Of a DNA stretch of 33,914 nucleotides, positions 1 through 8,435 are shown piece after piece. Made by a program: the position numbers and the translations under genes. Source of the DNA: Candidatus Amoebophilus sp. 36-38 (GTDB lineage: Bacteria > Bacteroidota > Bacteroidia > Cytophagales > Amoebophilaceae); contig MKUM01000015.1 in the NCBI GenBank assembly GCA_001897825.1, positions 1 through 33,914 of the forward strand. The letters run 5' to 3'. Numbering within the stretch: the first letter of the stretch is position 1; each line of letters begins with the position of its first letter. A model generated the notes under the pieces. That model searched no databases. It was not told where the DNA came from and worked only from the letters and a program-made list of their open reading frames with translations.

Positions 1-110
1 GAAACCGGAGTGTGGTGTCAGGAGTTTCCTCCTGACACTCAAATGTGAGGATTTTAAGCAAATTACTGACGAACCTAGAGGACTCAAGGCGACAGTTATG
101 CAAGAACTCT
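1..110. repeat. MITE-like dispersed repeat, right part (left end outside window)
   Basis: This stretch matches the complete 142-bp element at 27885-28026 in its 'gaaaccggag' segment, its 'aaattactgacgaacctag' segment and its right end TGCAAGAACTCT (99-110). Unlike that copy it carries an extra perfect palindrome at 15-38: arms GTGTCAGGAG and CTCCTGACAC with a TTTC loop. The right end runs into the stop codon of the leftward gene that follows. Confidence 0.75.
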
Positions 111-411
111 ATTTTACATACTCATATGCAGCGATTGCATACGTATTCCATTCATCCGCATAGTTAAAAGGAATTTGCACCCATTCCTTCATGGGGCGAC
201 CTTTTCCAGAAGGATCAAATAATTGTGCACCCTCTAGGCTTAAAGCTTCTGCATGTGTATGGCCAGCCAGCTTAAAAACCATGCATTGTTGAAAAAAACA
301 AGCAAATGCCTTACCATTTATCTTCAAGCATGGTTTCCCAAACATTTGACTTGACTCAGCACCTGGTAGTTTCTTTCCAATTGTAAGATAAAGTTCTTCT
401 TCTTTTGTCAT
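109..411 (-). CDS. TfoX N-terminal-domain-like small protein
   Basis: This 100-residue protein matches the TfoX/Sxy N-terminal fold family (COG3070-like). The family pattern is visible: an early MFGKPCLKINGKAFACF strand pair, a central hydrophobic strand (MVFKLAG), FDPSGKGRPMKEWVQIP, and a C-terminal helix WNTYAIAAYEYV. The full-length competence regulator Sxy is longer. Stand-alone N-domains of about 100 residues are common in Bacteroidota and have no settled function; YjbR-like fold is the nearest alternative. The start is the ATG at 409-411. The stop TAG (109-111) uses two bases from the end of a repeat element, so the ancestral C-terminus may have differed. The gene is probably monocistronic or the last gene of a leftward unit with the M42 peptidase (60-bp gap). 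Confidence 0.7.
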   Translation of the reverse strand: MTKEEELYLTIGKKLPGAESSQMFGKPCLKINGKAFACFFQQCMVFKLAGHTHAEALSLEGAQLFDPSGKGRPMKEWVQIPFNYADEWNTYAIAAYEYVK

Positions 412-470
412 ATTTACAGTTATAGTTAAACCCTTTTGAAGGATAATTGCTTATCCAGGCAAGGGATTAG

Positions 471-1529
471 CTAAGCATGACTCCAATCATAAGTATCCAA
501 GCTAGATAAAGCCTTTTGCAAAAGTTGTATGGTTGCTAGGACATCAGCCTGATGTATGACTTCTACTACCTGGTGGGCATAACGGATAGGAATCGTAAGC
601 GCTCCTGCAATACCTCCTTTTTTAGGCATTCGTTGTAAAGGAGCTGTATCCGTCCCTCCTACTGATTTAATATCCGCTTGCCATGTAATATGATGTTGTA
701 TAGCGATAGTCTTTAGATAATCTACCATCCTATAATCACATATACTTTGTGAATCCATTAGTTTAATACCTGCCCCTTCGCCTAATTTAACTATCTTCTC
801 ATGAGGCTGTACATTTGGCATGTCTAGCGAAGTACTGGTATCTAACGCTAAGCTGAAATAAGGATTGATATGGTGGGCAGCAACCTGGGCTCCCCGCAAC
901 CCCACTTCTTCCTGGACTGTAAAAACAGCATATACATCGTAGGGAACATCTTTCAACCCACGTAAAGTCTCAATCAGCACAAAGACCCCTGTTCGGTTAT
1001 CGAGTGATTTGCCTGTAATACAGTTTCCTAGCTCGATCAAGCTTCTTTCCCTGGTAATGGGATCCCCTATAGAGATATATTTCATGGCTTCTTGCTGGCT
1101 TCGCCCTAGATCAATATACAGATCTGCTATCTCGACAGGTCGCTTTCGTTCTTCCTCAGACATAAAATGAATAGGTTTAATTCCTATTACACCTATTATA
1201 TCCTGCTTACCATGTATAATAACCCGCTGTCCAATAATAGACCGCGGATCAAACCCACCCAATGTATGAAACCTAATAAATCCGTCTGGATCTATATATT
1301 TTACAATAAGCCCCAGCTCGTCCATATGCGCTGCTATCAGGATCTTCCTTTCGTCTCTGGATTTTTGAGTACCCTGTTTGATAGCCACTAAATTCCCCAT
1401 GTTATCAATCTCTATTTGATCCACAAAAGATTGAATTTCAGCTATAATAAGTTTTCTAATACGCTGCTCAAAGCCAGGGGCGCCCGGCGTTTCACTAATT
1501 TTTTTAAACAGTGGAAAGTTAAGTTGCAT
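471..1529 (-). CDS. M42 family metallo-aminopeptidase (FrvX/glutamyl aminopeptidase-like)
   Basis: This is a cytoplasmic di-zinc aminopeptidase of the M42 family; such enzymes form large tetrahedral complexes that trim peptides. The 352-residue length is normal. The metal and catalytic residues are all visible: H68 and D70 in AAHMDELG, D177 in GKSLDNRTG, the catalytic E207/bridging E208 pair in VQEEVG, D230 in ALDTSTS, and H319 near the end in RYAHQVVE. The GGTDTAP loop (291-297) is also conserved. There is no signal peptide. Substrate specificity cannot be told from the sequence; M42 members are often mislabelled endoglucanases. In a nutrient-scavenging symbiont it would recycle peptides imported from the host (inference). 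Confidence 0.92.
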   Translation of the reverse strand: MQLNFPLFKKISETPGAPGFEQRIRKLIIAEIQSFVDQIEIDNMGNLVAIKQGTQKSRDERKILIAAHMDELGLIVKYIDPDGFIRFHTLGGFDPRSIIGQRVIIHGKQDIIGVIGIKPIHFMSEEERKRPVEIADLYIDLGRSQQEAMKYISIGDPITRERSLIELGNCITGKSLDNRTGVFVLIETLRGLKDVPYDVYAVFTVQEEVGLRGAQVAAHHINPYFSLALDTSTSLDMPNVQPHEKIVKLGEGAGIKLMDSQSICDYRMVDYLKTIAIQHHITWQADIKSVGGTDTAPLQRMPKKGGIAGALTIPIRYAHQVVEVIHQADVLATIQLLQKALSSLDTYDWSHA

Positions 1530-1563
1530 AATTTTCTAAAAATAAGGCAAAGCTATATATACG

Positions 1564-1645
1564 TGCGCAAGGGGGGATTCGAACCCCCACACCTAGCGGC
1601 ACCACCCCCTCAAGATGGCGTGTCTACCAATTCCACCACATGCGC
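1564..1645 (-). tRNA. tRNA-Leu (anticodon GAG)
   Basis: On the minus strand an 82-nt class II tRNA starts GCGCATG. It has a leucine-type D arm (TGGAATTGGTAGACA), an anticodon stem CCATC/GGTGG around loop TTGAGGG (anticodon GAG), a short variable arm, and a T arm GGGGG-TTCGAAT-CCCCC. The acceptor stem pairs with CTTGCGC with one T-T mismatch, and A is the discriminator. CCA is not encoded. It lies between the M42 gene and the DUF2851 gene. Confidence 0.95.
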
Positions 1646-1789
1646 AATTCAGATTACTTACAAGCTGTAAATTTAAAAGATATTTAAAAACCAATGCAAT
1701 TAAATAACGTATTTTAAAATTTTCTAATCCTTTCCTGTTATAAACTGAACATTTTTGAATATTTTTTGATAGGTTTTTAACTATAGTTT

Positions 1790-3094
1790 ATGAAAATACA
1801 AGAAGATTGGCTCCATTTTATTTGGAAGCTACAATACTTTGACAAAAAAGACCTGATCACCGCTCAAGGAGATAAATTGACCATCCTCTCACCAGGTATT
1901 CGCAATAAAGACGCAGGTCCCGATTTTTTACATGCTTCCATTATGCTGGGTGATATAACTTGGTATGGACATATCGAGTTACATGTAAAGGCTTCCGCTT
2001 GGCAGACTCATCAACATCATTTAGATATAGCCTATGAAAATGTTATTTTACATGTAGTCTGGTATAATGATCAGTCCATACAGCGCAAAGATCATACACC
2101 TTTACCTACGCTAGTTTTACAAGGTAAGGTAGCACCTACTTTTTTAGAGAAATGCGAACAACTAATTCAACAACAAATAAACATTCCATGTGGTAGTCAA
2201 CTGTATCAAGTGCCAACTATTGTAAAGAATTCTATGTTAGATAAGGTTCTTTTCCAGCGACTTAGTAATAAAAACGCACTGGTCTATCGGCTGCTCAATA
2301 ACAACCAAGGAGATTGGGAAGAAACAGCTTACCAACTATTAGCCCATAACTTTGGATTCAAAATTAATAGCCCAGCTATGCTGGAGCTAAGCATAGCTGT
2401 ACCTCTAAAAATTATCAGAAAGCTTAGACAAGAACGAATACAAATTGAGGCATTACTTCTAGGTCAGGCTGGCCTTTTAACAACAACCAGCAAAGACATA
2501 CCAGACGCCTACATGACCATACTAATCCAAGAATATTCCTATTTGTCACATAAATATCAATTTAATAAGTATACAATCAACAAATCAAATTGGAAATTTT
2601 TTAGATTACGTCCTGCCAACTTTCCGACCATCCGTATAGCCCAGCTAGTCCAAATATTATACCAACAGCCTCATTTATTTAACTGGTTAGTACACACGCC
2701 CGTAGAAGTTTTGCGTAGCCAACTAGCAGTTACACAATCTACTTACTGGCAACATTACTATACATTTGGCAAACCCAGTAAAAGCAAAATTCCAGGATTA
2801 GGCATAAGCAGCATAGAAAATATTCTGATCAACACCGTTGTTCCACTGTTGGTAGCATATGGAAAATCACATGACCAATCCACTTATATAGATAAAGCAC
2901 TGGCTTTGCTTCAAACTTTACCTCCTGAATACAATAACATAACACACGAGTGGGAAAAATTGGGTATAAAGGCACAAAACGCTTTTGATTCTCAAGCTCT
3001 TATAGAACTTTTTAATTGTTTTTGCATACAAAAAAGATGCTTATCTTGTAATATTGGCACTACGTTATTACAGCGTTCCTTAATTGAAAAATAA
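1790..3094 (+). CDS. DUF2851 family protein
   Basis: This is a 434-residue protein of the DUF2851 family, which is widespread in Bacteroidota and of unknown function. The N-terminal signature is clear: a start ending in HFIWKLQYFDKKDLIT, then GIRNKDAGPDFLHASIMLGD, WYGHIELHVKASAW and NVILHVVWYND. These conserved D, H and E residues suggest a metal- or nucleic-acid-related active site (inference). The C-terminus has a Cys pair, CLSCNIGTTLL. There is no signal peptide. The ATG at 1790 is chosen because MKIQEDWLHF is the usual family start. It is followed by a gap with decayed coding sequence. Confidence 0.85.
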   Translation: MKIQEDWLHFIWKLQYFDKKDLITAQGDKLTILSPGIRNKDAGPDFLHASIMLGDITWYGHIELHVKASAWQTHQHHLDIAYENVILHVVWYNDQSIQRKDHTPLPTLVLQGKVAPTFLEKCEQLIQQQINIPCGSQLYQVPTIVKNSMLDKVLFQRLSNKNALVYRLLNNNQGDWEETAYQLLAHNFGFKINSPAMLELSIAVPLKIIRKLRQERIQIEALLLGQAGLLTTTSKDIPDAYMTILIQEYSYLSHKYQFNKYTINKSNWKFFRLRPANFPTIRIAQLVQILYQQPHLFNWLVHTPVEVLRSQLAVTQSTYWQHYYTFGKPSKSKIPGLGISSIENILINTVVPLLVAYGKSHDQSTYIDKALALLQTLPPEYNNITHEWEKLGIKAQNAFDSQALIELFNCFCIQKRCLSCNIGTTLLQRSLIEK

Positions 3095-3166
3095 TTATGA
3101 AAGAGCTTGAATAGTGGAGAGGAGGGTTTCTTTCCCCCACAATTACTCGGACATGTCAATTGATAA

Positions 3167-3274
3167 AATCAAGTGATAAATACTTACCACTTAGAAAACC
3201 AAGCGGTTGTTAAGCAAGAAAGAATAGAACGTTTTAAAAATCAAATAAATCAACTTTTTGTGTATAACTATTAA
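3167..3274 (+). pseudogene. C-terminal coding relic, unrecognised
   Basis: A 35-codon reading frame without a start ends at the TAA at 3272-3274. Its product is rich in Glu, Gln, Asn and Lys (for example TYHLENQAVVKQERIERFKN) and looks like the charged C-terminus of a larger protein. I do not recognise the family; a transposase tail is one possibility. The rest of the 3095-3429 gap is AT-rich and holds no gene that I can support. Confidence 0.3.
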
Positions 3275-3429
3275 AATGATTAATTTTATATTGAATCTAA
3301 GCAATAAAATAAACAATAGGTAAAAAATAAAGCAAATTCGCAAGAATATGTGATTTATAAATATTGGACACTAGACTTAGCTTACCAAGAAGAATTTCTA
3401 ATATTTTTTCAGCAACATAAAAGCAGATC

Positions 3430-3639
3430 ATGAAAGTATTAATAGATATCCCTGATAAGGAAGCTTCTTTTGGAATAAAAGTTTTAAAAAGCCTTTCTTT
3501 TGTTAAAAAGACAAAACCTATGACTAATGTCACTGTAGGTTTGTGGGATAACCTTAACGAAGCTGCCGAGCAAGTACGATTACATAAGCAAGGCAAAATT
3601 AAACTCAAAACAGCCCAAGAACTTCTAAATGAGTTATAA
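3430..3639 (+). CDS. Putative antitoxin of a RelE-type toxin-antitoxin pair
   Basis: This 69-residue protein has a short N-terminal strand (MKVLIDIPDKEASFGIKVL) and an acidic/basic helical C-terminus (NEAAEQVRLHKQGKIKLKTA). That layout is typical of small Bacteroidota antitoxins encoded just before a RelE/HigB-like toxin. Its 3' end overlaps the toxin start by 11 bp, which implies translational coupling. No recognised DNA-binding domain is evident. The role rests mainly on size, order and overlap. Confidence 0.6.
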   Translation: MKVLIDIPDKEASFGIKVLKSLSFVKKTKPMTNVTVGLWDNLNEAAEQVRLHKQGKIKLKTAQELLNEL

Positions 3640-3964
3640 TATTATTTCTACCTATCGTTTTGAAAAAGAACTCAAACGATTGGCTAAGAAATTTCCCTCT
3701 CTAAAAAATGAGTTTAGCAAATTCATAACTGATATTATTGAAAATCCTAAAAAAGGCACTTCGATTGGTAAAAGATGCTATAAAATACGCTTAGCTATTG
3801 ATAGCAAAGGAAAAGGAAAAAGCGGTGGTGCAAGGATTATTACTTATTTATATATAGAAACTAAAACGGTTTACTTACTCACTATCTACGACAAAGGAAA
3901 AAAAGCTGATCTTAACCTCAATGAGCTTAAAGAAATGATTGATAGTCTGGAATTGGATATATAG
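3629..3964 (+). CDS. RelE/ParE-superfamily toxin
   Basis: This 111-residue protein has the RelE-like layout. The N-terminal helices are basic (FEKELKRLAKKFPSLKNEF), a segment IIENPKKGTSIGKRCYKIRLA follows, then a Lys/Gly-rich loop (SKGKGKSGGARII), strands TYLYIETKTVYLLTIYD, and a KKADLNLNELKEMI tail. The IYDK...DL pattern is common to RelE/HigB mRNA interferases. In this superfamily Arg and Lys residues around RLA and ARII cleave ribosome-bound mRNA (family knowledge; activity not shown here). It overlaps the upstream antitoxin and appears intact. Confidence 0.75.
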   Translation: MSYNIISTYRFEKELKRLAKKFPSLKNEFSKFITDIIENPKKGTSIGKRCYKIRLAIDSKGKGKSGGARIITYLYIETKTVYLLTIYDKGKKADLNLNELKEMIDSLELDI

Positions 3965-4175
3965 AAACTTCATTGTCCTCAGAGTTATCTGGAGGAAATT
4001 AACCTACGTTACTAGCAATATAATTAGGTTTCATGGCATAGGTTGTCATTTATATTTGAGTGTATGGTTATTTAATTTATGTTTGTTAGTAATAATCCTG
4101 GGTTGTCACGCTAGCGCTAGCAATAATAGTTTGGGTTTTACATTGCGATGACTACGCCTATTATACCTCTCTGCA

Positions 4176-4214
4176 TGACACTGCGAGACCACCTAGTGGT
4201 CATGGTAATCCAGG
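4176..4214. repeat. REP-like palindromic repeat
   Basis: A sequence of the form 'catgacactgcgag...tggtaatcc' surrounds the perfect inverted repeat GACCAC-CTA-GTGGTC. It resembles the 'tgtcattgcga...gcaatcc' repeat at 17924-17975. It lies in the 288-bp gap before the DUF1697 gene. That gap also has the palindrome GCTAGCGCTAGC near 4110-4121 and no credible gene. Confidence 0.45.
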
Positions 4215-4252
4215 CAAAAATGCTTACATATAACTAGCAACTTGGGTTAATT

Positions 4253-4804
4253 ATGCAAACTTATATTTCAATACTTCGTGGCATCAATGTGGGAGTACAG
4301 AAACGAATAAAAATGGAAGTTTTAAAAGATTTATATGAATCTTTAAATTTTAAATTTGTTAGAATTTATCTCCAAACTGGTAATATTATATTCCAAACCC
4401 AAGATATTCCTCCATCAAACTTAGTAAATGAGATTGAAAACAAACTAAAAGAGGCGCTTGGTTTTAATGTGCCTGTTCTAATCAAGACCAACCCTGAATT
4501 ACAACAAATAATAGAAGATAATCCATTTAAAGAAGAACCTACCACAGTCTATGTCACCTGTCTATTTATCGATACATCATCTGAAACAATTGTTAACGAA
4601 ATAAACAAAGTAAAAGCTCCTACTGAGCAATACTATATTTCTAAAACAGAAATTTATTTGTACTGCCCCAATGGATATGGTAGGACTAAATTATCCAATA
4701 ACTTTTTTGAGAAGAAACTAAAAGTTTATGCTACAACAAGGAATCTAAACACTTTAAATAAGTTACTAGACATTTCAAAAGAAATCAGCAACCATAAAGC
4801 TTAA
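4253..4804 (+). CDS. DUF1697 family protein
   Basis: This 183-residue protein has the DUF1697 signature from its first residues: TYISILRGINVGVQKRIKME, then a segment ending LQTGNIIFQT, then VPVLIKT. The length is typical (about 180). Function is unknown; the family fold consists of two ferredoxin-like halves and it is cytoplasmic. It stands alone between repeat-rich gaps. The start ATG at 4253 is at the usual family position. Confidence 0.88.
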   Translation: MQTYISILRGINVGVQKRIKMEVLKDLYESLNFKFVRIYLQTGNIIFQTQDIPPSNLVNEIENKLKEALGFNVPVLIKTNPELQQIIEDNPFKEEPTTVYVTCLFIDTSSETIVNEINKVKAPTEQYYISKTEIYLYCPNGYGRTKLSNNFFEKKLKVYATTRNLNTLNKLLDISKEISNHKA

Positions 4805-4925
4805 TTTCTTGTTGACCCATCATCCTTGTCACAAATTGTTTGGTTATTTTAACTAATCTGCTTAGATTAGAACACATAAGAATAAACTTTAATATTCAAT
4901 CCAGCATATTTGTTTAAGTAGCTAT

Positions 4926-6464
4926 ATGATTACCAGAACTTTTGGGAGCGCTGTATATGGAGTCAGTGCTTCTTTGATATCCATAGAAGTCAACATAGTT
5001 AGTGGAACTCATTTGTTTATAGTTGGATTACCAGACAATGCTGTCAAAGAGAGCCAACATCGCATAGAATCTGTGCTCAAGCATATAGGCTGCTGGATGC
5101 CTCGCCAACGTGTAATCGTCAACCTAGCTCCTGCAGACATCCGCAAAGAGGGAGCTGCATATGATTTACCCATTGCATTATGTATTCTAGAAGCTTCTAA
5201 ACAGTACCATCTCCCTCATTTAGAGGACTATTTAGTAATGGGAGAACTTGCGCTAGATGGTACCCTGCGTCCAATAAAAGGGGCACTGCCCATCGCCATA
5301 GAAGCAAGAGCCAGAAAATTAAAGGGATTTGTATTACCCGAAGAAAATGCCCAGGAAGCCGCGATTGTAAATAATCTAGATATCATTCCGGTCAAAAATA
5401 TAGAGGAAGCTTTGTCATTTTTTGCTGGAAAAAAGAAGATAGAGTCACTCGTAGTAGATACCAGAGAATTGTTTACCGAAAAATCTGAGAGCTATGCATT
5501 AGATTTTGCAGATGTACAAGGACAAGCGAGCATAAAAAGAGCTTTAGAAGTCGCAGCCGCAGGTGGGCATAATGTAATTATGGTAGGTCCTCCTGGCGCT
5601 GGTAAGACCATGTTGGCCAAACGAATTCCTTCCATTCTACCTGCCTTCAACCTACATGAGGCATTAGAAACTACCAAGATATATTCTGTAGTAGGTAAAC
5701 TAGGTCGGCAAGGCAAGTTAATGACAAGTAGGCCTTTCCGTGCACCCCACCATACGATCAGTGATGTGGCCCTAGTAGGTGGCGGCACGTTGCCACAACC
5801 TGGAGAAATATCTCTAGCACACAATGGTATTCTCTTTTTAGACGAGCTACCAGAATTTAAAAGAAGTGTACTGGAAGTGATGCGTCAACCCTTAGAAGAA
5901 CGAAAGGTAACGATAGCACGTGCTAAAATTTCGGTTGACTTTCCTACTAATTTTATGCTGATTGCTAGCATGAATCCTTGTCCATGTGGCTACTACAATC
6001 ATCCTTCCAGAGAATGCGTATGCCCTCCTGCGGCCGTACAACGGTATTTGAACAAGGTAAGCGGTCCTCTACTAGACAGAATTGATCTACACATAGAAGT
6101 TACTCCTGTTTCATTTGATGAAATGACTACTAAGCGTTCCACAGAGAAAAGTGCTTCTATCCAAGAACGTATTATTAAAGCCAGAAATATCCAGCAAGAA
6201 AGATTTAACAGATACGTGGGTATTTATACCAATGCCATGATGCCTTCCGCTATGGTAAAAGATGTATGCTCTATCTCTAAAGCAGGACAAAACCTACTTA
6301 AAACAGCTATGGAAAAGCTAGGCCTTTCTGCCAGAGCCTATGATAGAATTCTTAAAGTATCACGAACCATCGCAGATTTAGCAGATAGCGAAAGGATTGG
6401 AGAAGACCATTTGGCTGAAGCGATTCTTTATAGAAGCTTAGATAGGCAAACTTGGGGTAATTAA
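4926..6464 (+). CDS. yifB: YifB/ComM-like Mg-chelatase-related AAA+ ATPase
   Basis: This 512-residue protein is a full-length YifB/ComM homologue. The N-terminal Lon-substrate-like ChlI domain spans about residues 1-165 (VNLAPADIRKEGAAYDLPIA). The AAA+ module follows, with Walker A GPPGAGKT (221-228), Walker B ILFLDELPEF (near 297-306) and sensor region ASMNPCPCGYY. The C-terminal Mg_chelatase_C helical domain contains RAYDRILKVSRTIADL. ComM in naturally transformable bacteria is a hexameric helicase that promotes branch migration. In Bacteroidota the role is presumed to be in recombination. The start ATG at 4926 gives the usual MITRTFGSAVYG beginning. Confidence 0.93.
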   Translation: MITRTFGSAVYGVSASLISIEVNIVSGTHLFIVGLPDNAVKESQHRIESVLKHIGCWMPRQRVIVNLAPADIRKEGAAYDLPIALCILEASKQYHLPHLEDYLVMGELALDGTLRPIKGALPIAIEARARKLKGFVLPEENAQEAAIVNNLDIIPVKNIEEALSFFAGKKKIESLVVDTRELFTEKSESYALDFADVQGQASIKRALEVAAAGGHNVIMVGPPGAGKTMLAKRIPSILPAFNLHEALETTKIYSVVGKLGRQGKLMTSRPFRAPHHTISDVALVGGGTLPQPGEISLAHNGILFLDELPEFKRSVLEVMRQPLEERKVTIARAKISVDFPTNFMLIASMNPCPCGYYNHPSRECVCPPAAVQRYLNKVSGPLLDRIDLHIEVTPVSFDEMTTKRSTEKSASIQERIIKARNIQQERFNRYVGIYTNAMMPSAMVKDVCSISKAGQNLLKTAMEKLGLSARAYDRILKVSRTIADLADSERIGEDHLAEAILYRSLDRQTWGN

Positions 6465-6527
6465 AGATTAAAAATTTATAAAGCTATAATAAAATTGAAA
6501 CCCTCTTTTCTCTAATGTAAAAGTTTT

Positions 6528-6965
6528 ATGAATATAAAAATCCATCAACCTCATGATAGTTTCTTACGTCGAAGCCTCACTAACCTCGAAATAGCTAAAG
6601 ACATGCTTAAATCATGCATCTCAGTTGATCTAGCCGAACGTATCAATTGGAATACATTAGAGCTAACCAACAAGAGTTTTGCTAAAGAAGAACTTAAACA
6701 AATCCATGGTGATATCATCTATCGCTGTCAATCAAAAGGTAAGAAAGCCTACATGTACCTGGTACTAGAACACCAAAGCACACCTGACAGATTTCTTCCA
6801 TTTCGTATACTGGGTTACGATGTGGCTTTAATGGAACAACATCTGGAACAGTTAAAAAAGGGGAAAAATAAATACCTGCCAGACATCACTAATATATGTG
6901 TATATGGAGGTAAAGAAACTCCCTATCCATATTCATTGGATATCTATGGACAAAGCAAGTATTTT
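6528..6965 (+). pseudogene. Rpn/YhgA-like PD-(D/E)XK nuclease, 5' remnant
   Basis: The frame opens with HDSFLRRSLTNLEIAKDML and continues with GDIIYRCQSKGKKAYMYLVLEHQS, which is typical of Rpn (recombination-promoting nuclease/transposase_31) proteins. The D, E and Q residues in the core (DIIY...LVLEHQS) match their PD-(D/E)XK motif. Family members are about 300 residues. Here homology stops after PYPYSLDIYG, and the frame continues 10-15 residues of unrelated sequence to a stop at 7002-7004, against an IS110-family element. A matching C-terminal relic lies at 10370-10706, so the gene was probably split by mobile DNA. Confidence 0.7.
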
Positions 6966-7000
6966 ATAAATTTTTATTGCCCTATTATTTTTCTTACTAA

Positions 7001-8002
7001 TTAGGCTGCTTGTTTATATTCATACATTCTTTGATCCCTTACACACGCATATACCCTGTGAAGTATTTTATTTCGGATAGCATTTAAAACACTCATTTTG
7101 TTTTTCCCTTCTCCTACTTTGCGTTCGTAGTATATTTTCATCTCATAGTTATGCCTAATCGAGCTTAGCGCACACATATGCAAGGCTGTTTTCAAAGTCT
7201 TATTAGCCATAGGGTGAACTTTTATTCTTCCCCTTATACTTGTACCTGAGCTATATTCAAAAGGCGCTAACCCAGCGTAAGTGGCTAGTTTTTTAGCATT
7301 AGCAAAACGCTCGAAATTATGGCTATATACTAATAATTGTATGGCTGTCACTAGCCCTATACTACGCACAGAACGTACAAACCTATAGTTATCTTTAAGA
7401 CTTTGCTCTTTTTCAATCCTGTTTTCTAACTCCCCTTCTATAGCTTCTATTTCCTTGTCTAAGGCTGACAAAGTTTTTCTACAGGCTCTTTCTAAAGCTT
7501 CGCTATTCTTCTGCAAGCCGACCTCCTTAAACTCTTTGATAGGGGTTAGCAGCAGCTTTCTAGCTTGTACCAACCGTTCTCTAGTAGCTAACAAATCAGC
7601 CACCTTTTGTAGCGATTTATCCATACCACTGTAGGCTTTGGCTTTATCTTGATTTCTAAAGGCATATAGACATATCCTTTGGGCATCTACTGCGTCGTTT
7701 TTTCCTCTTACAAGGCCCATACTCCATTTAATTGCAATTGGGTTCTCCACCCATACAAAGGCTTGCTCGCTTTGTAAAAAACTTACCAAACATCTATGAT
7801 AAATGCCTGTGTTTTCTAAACATATTAGCACTTGGCCAATTTGTACCTTTTCTTTGTGAAGCCATGCTAACAAGGCTTTATAACCTTTTAAATTATTGCT
7901 AAACTTATTGTTAACAATACTAGCATTCGCTTTATTCTGCCTTAGGGCTATGTCAATAGTAGTTTTAGAGACATCTATTCCTAACATATAACTATATTGC
8001 AT
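7001..8002 (-). mobile_element. IS110-family DEDD recombinase (intact)
   Basis: This 333-residue protein is a complete IS110-family transposase. The N-terminal RuvC-like DEDD domain shows D10 (GIDVSK), E63 (ENTGIYH) and D103/D106 (GKNDAVDAQR). A coiled-coil linker of about 130-205 follows (SALDKEIEAIEGELENRIE). The C-terminal Transposase_20 domain has YAGLAPFEYSSGTSIRG, whose serines (250/251) lie at the place of the catalytic serine of IS621-type enzymes. It sits against the truncated Rpn gene. Noncoding sequence on its 3' side is minimal, while about 200 bp of structured sequence precede it. That layout fits the IS110 group, whose guide RNA comes from the left end. Confidence 0.93.
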
Positions 8003-8039
8003 CTATCTTAGTGTTAAATGGTTAAACATTTACTAACAG

Positions 8040-8190
8040 ATTACAGGTTATACTCAATTCCCTAATAATAGGCCTTTAAGCCTGAATTTCTATATGAATC
8101 TGTGTCTGTAATTAATACAAGGGGATTATATCCAATGATAGACCTTTATGTCTAGAACGAAACTTAAAGCGCCCCTTGTATTTTGTTAGT
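8040..8190 (-). ncRNA. Candidate IS110 bridge RNA region (left-end noncoding)
   Basis: Two hairpin domains lie directly upstream of the recombinase start. The distal one has an 11-bp perfect stem, 8114-8124 with 8172-8182 (AATACAAGGGG/CCCCTTGTATT). It encloses 47 nt that contain a smaller stem TAGAC/GTCTA with a 6-nt loop (8139-8154). The proximal one has AGGC/GCCT around a 6-nt loop (8070-8083) inside AATTC/GAATT with a one-sided internal loop. Two successive loops in the 5' noncoding end match the published layout of bridge RNAs, with a target-binding loop and a donor-binding loop. Guide-target pairing was not verified and element ends are not fixed, so the RNA limits are approximate. Confidence 0.5.
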
Positions 8191-8300
8191 ATTAGCTCAT
8201 TAAAAAGTTGTCCACAAATTACCAGTCTCCCCCAAACCCCCTCATTTAGTTAGCTTCTAACAACAACTATAATAAATATTATTTATTCCTTTTTATTTCC

Positions 8301-8414
8301 TACTACAAGTCTAAGGGAACGATAACGTATGCTAAGCAATTAGGGGTTGCGTTGGGGAAAGGAAAATATCCTCCGACAACAGTTAAAATGGCCGTGCCTG
8401 TTATAATCATTTAG
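8301..8414 (+). pseudogene. Short coding relic, unrecognised
   Basis: An open frame without a good start ends at the TAG at 8412-8414. It reads like real protein (for example GTITYAKQLGVALGKGKYPP, then TTVKMAVPVI), with balanced composition and no stops over 38 codons. I do not recognise the family. It lies between the IS110 element and the LRR gene and may be a fragment of a gene destroyed by insertions. Confidence 0.25.
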
Positions 8415-8435
8415 TTATAGATGTTCTCCCCTAAT

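Noticed and set aside
1416-1670. 84-codon plus-strand frame across the tRNA
   Set aside because: It runs through the tRNA-Leu gene and the M42 start; it is antisense to both.
3939-4151. 70-codon frame on the plus strand after the toxin gene
   Set aside because: It overlaps the toxin 3' end and reads through repeat-like palindromes; no domain is visible.
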